Source of the DNA: Paenibacillus sp. J23TS9
GTDB taxonomy: Bacteria; Bacillota; Bacilli; Paenibacillales; Paenibacillaceae
DNA length: 64,000 nucleotides
NCBI RefSeq assembly: GCF_018403225.1
Contig: NZ_BOSG01000001.1
Coordinates: forward strand, 372,001-436,000
Direction of reading: 5' to 3'
Part shown: in pieces, positions 62,135 through 64,000 of the stretch
Layout of the letters: each line of letters opens with the position of its first letter
Numbering within the stretch: the first letter of the stretch is position 1
Translations under genes and position numbers: made by a program
The notes under the pieces: model-generated
Databases searched by the model: none
Told to the model about the DNA's origin: nothing
What the model saw: the letters and a program-made list of their open reading frames with translations, nothing else

Positions 62135-64000
62135 ATGGAACAAAAAGCATGGCATCAGATGAATGCCGAGGATCTGCAGCAGGTTCTGAGCGTAGAGCCG
62201 CAGCATGGCCTTACGGAAGAACAGGCTGACGAACGAAGAAAGCAGCATGGAAGCAATGAGTTGTCTGAAGGCAAAAAGATCTCTCTATTCGCGCTGTTTT
62301 TGAACCAGTTCAAGGATTTTATGGTTCTGGTGCTGATGGGAGCCACACTGGTGTCCGGCCTGCTGGGTGAATATCTGGATGCCATTACCATTATCGCAAT
62401 CATCCTGCTGAACGGAATACTGGGATTTGTTCAGGAATTCCGGGCTGAGCGATCCCTGCGCGCACTGAAGCAGCTGTCAGCCCCGTCAGCAAAGGTGCTA
62501 AGGGATGGAAAAACGGTCTCGATCCCGGCTAAGATGCTGGTCCCCGGCGACATTGTCATGCTGGAGAGCGGCGACCGCATTCCTGCGGATATACGCTGGC
62601 TGGAGACGAGCAGCTGCTACATTGAGGAATCGGCACTAACGGGTGAATCGGTGCCTGTAGGCAAACATAGCCAGGCTATTACCGAATCCGAAGTGCCGCT
62701 TGGAGATCAGAAAAACCTTGGCTTTATGGGAACGATGATGACTCGGGGTACTGCTAAAGCCATCGTCATCCGGACCGGCATGAATACGGAAATGGGCAAG
62801 ATTGCTGATCTTATCCAAAATACGGATTCACAGCAGACCCCTCTCCAGCACCGTTTAGAGCAGCTTGGCAAGCTTTTGATCATTCTCTCCCTCGGCCTGA
62901 CCGTCATGGTTGTCGCAGCGGGGATTTTGCACGGACAGCCAGCGGTAGGCATGTTCCTTGCGGGTGTCAGCCTTGCGGTAGCAGCCATACCTGAAGGGCT
63001 GCCGGCAATCGTTACTGTAGCATTGGCCTTAGGTGTACAGCGTATGATTAAGCGGAAAGCCATTGTCCGGAAGCTGCCTTCCGTAGAAACGCTTGGCTGC
63101 GCATCCGTCATTTGCTCTGACAAGACAGGCACCCTGACCCAAAATAAAATGACCGTTACCAGGCTGTGGATCGGCGGCCGCGACATGGAAGTGACTGGCG
63201 ACGGCTATGCGCCAACCGGTCAGGTCTTGGAAAAGGGCAAGTCTATTGATATCCGGAACGATCAGGGATTGCGCCGTCTCTTGCAGATCGGTGCACTGTG
63301 TAACAATGCCGAAATTTATGAGATGCAGCAAGCAGAGCCAAAAGGTAAGCGGAAGGGAAAGGAAGAAACGGTAGGTCCCGTGTGGGGGTTAAAGGGTGAT
63401 CCGACCGAGGGAGCACTGATTACACTGTCCTCCAAGATGGGGATGACGTCGGAATCCATGTCAGGACTGTACAAGCGGGATCAGGAGTTTCCTTTTGATT
63501 CCGAGCGGAAGCTGATGTCGGTCGTGGTCAGCCATCAAGGCGGCAAGCTGCTATGCACGAAAGGTGCGCCGGATGTGCTGCTGAATCAATGCACATATAT
63601 TTTATGGGAAGGGAACGTGGTGCCGTTCACAACCACGTTGAAGCAAAAGGTGCTCGCAGCCAACGAACAGATGGCTTCCGCTGCTTTGCGCGTGCTTGGC
63701 ACGGCTTACCGGGATATCCGGTCGCATGATTCCTTGAGCAATGAAAAAGAAGCAGAAAGCCAGCTCGTGTTCGTCGGCCTCGCGGGGATGATCGATCCGC
63801 CGCGGCGTGAGGTGCGTGACGCGATAAGTACCTGCCGCCGCGCCGGAATCAAAACCGTCATGATCACAGGAGACCACGGGACAACAGCCGAAGCAATTGC
63901 CCATCAGCTGGGTATTATACCGCGCGGAGGACTGGCGATGTCCGGGCAGGATCTGGGCCGTATTGATGATGACGAGCTGGATTCTAAAGTGGATAATATT
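62135..64000 (+). CDS. P-type Ca2+-transporting ATPase, N-terminal part
   Basis: The gene runs off the window; 622 residues are present of an expected 890-930. Membrane segments M1-M4 with [18 protein letters not shown] (Ca2+ site), the TGES actuator motif (LTGESVPV), the phosphorylation motif SDKTGTLT (Asp329) and MITGDH are all intact. It matches B. subtilis YloB, which neighbours yloA (rqcH) there too, although here the genes are divergent. GGGAGGGAAAGG precedes the ATG at 62135. It probably exports calcium, SERCA-like. Confidence 0.94.
   Translation, partial: MEQKAWHQMNAEDLQQVLSVEPQHGLTEEQADERRKQHGSNELSEGKKISLFALFLNQFKDFMVLVLMGATLVSGLLGEYLDAITIIAIILLNGILGFVQEFRAERSLRALKQLSAPSAKVLRDGKTVSIPAKMLVPGDIVMLESGDRIPADIRWLETSSCYIEESALTGESVPVGKHSQAITESEVPLGDQKNLGFMGTMMTRGTAKAIVIRTGMNTEMGKIADLIQNTDSQQTPLQHRLEQLGKLLIILSLGLTVMVVAAGILHGQPAVGMFLAGVSLAVAAIPEGLPAIVTVALALGVQRMIKRKAIVRKLPSVETLGCASVICSDKTGTLTQNKMTVTRLWIGGRDMEVTGDGYAPTGQVLEKGKSIDIRNDQGLRRLLQIGALCNNAEIYEMQQAEPKGKRKGKEETVGPVWGLKGDPTEGALITLSSKMGMTSESMSGLYKRDQEFPFDSERKLMSVVVSHQGGKLLCTKGAPDVLLNQCTYILWEGNVVPFTTTLKQKVLAANEQMASAALRVLGTAYRDIRSHDSLSNEKEAESQLVFVGLAGMIDPPRREVRDAISTCRRAGIKTVMITGDHGTTAEAIAHQLGIIPRGGLAMSGQDLGRIDDDELDSKVDNI

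Overview
The window is a stretch of chromosome from a low-to-mid-GC, endospore-forming Bacillota, most likely Paenibacillus or a close relative. I infer this from the gene families (YjcZ, YdhK, YtxJ, YlbF/YlbG, YlaN, YugN, DUF1054, DUF1292, AcuA), many strong AGGAGG-type ribosome sites, frequent TTG/GTG starts, a T-box in front of tyrS, and local gene order partly shared with Bacillus subtilis (ccpA, acuA/acsA, tyrS, rpsD and a dgcP-like gene; ylbF-ylbG; rqcH beside a Ca2+ P-type ATPase). I see no insertion sequence, prophage, CRISPR array or rRNA operon. The identification was made by eye, without database searches.

Layout. 1-1070: end of the pyrimidine operon (pyrF fragment, pyrE). 1.1-4.6 kb: YitT membrane protein, a tRNA cluster (fMet, Ile2, Leu) and a second near-identical tRNA-Leu, a YdhK lipoprotein behind a CsoR-like operator, and ung. 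4.6-8.3 kb: AI-2E-family permease, small spore/stress proteins (several under 60 residues) and a glycerophosphodiester phosphodiesterase. 9.0-12.4 kb: response regulator, ABC ATPase, ABC permease and histidine kinase in one direction, looking like an antimicrobial-peptide sensing/resistance module. 12.5-14.8 kb: MATE exporter divergent from a TetR-type regulator, with three copies of one palindromic operator between them. 14.8-25.1 kb: tRNA-Val, small lipoproteins, an MBL-fold enzyme, speA, an MFS permease and gndA. 25.3-28.2 kb: aroK, a rhodanese, an unusual aroA and a CoA-binding protein.

28.3-38 kb is a carbon-metabolism block: a GlcNAc-type PTS IICBA overlapping ptsI, then ytxJ, ccpA, mtnN, and divergent acuA/acsA with a cre site before acsA. 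ccpA, EI, the acsA cre site and an HPr-like protein at 48.3 kb together suggest linked catabolite control. 38-46 kb: class A PBP with fibronectin-III repeats, T-box-tyrS, rpsD with a long leader, and a GAF-GGDEF diguanylate cyclase. 46-53.7 kb: lipoprotein, M29 aminopeptidase, an HPr-like protein without the catalytic His, ylaN, a Ca2+/H+ exchanger, an Asp23 protein, ftsW/yugN and an M20 hydrolase. 53.8-58.3 kb: an XPB-type helicase overlapping a large helicase-associated partner, then ylbF and ylbG. 58.6 kb to the end: an unknown 145-residue protein, a PHP phosphoesterase, rqcH and the first part of a Ca2+-type P-ATPase that runs off the window.

The items most worth following up are the XPB/partner pair and its possible leader attenuator, the His-less HPr-like protein, the TetR/MATE operator array, the altered EPSP synthase active-site loop, the palindrome filling the ccpA promoter spacer, and several small genes (39-57 residues) that length-filtered annotation would miss.
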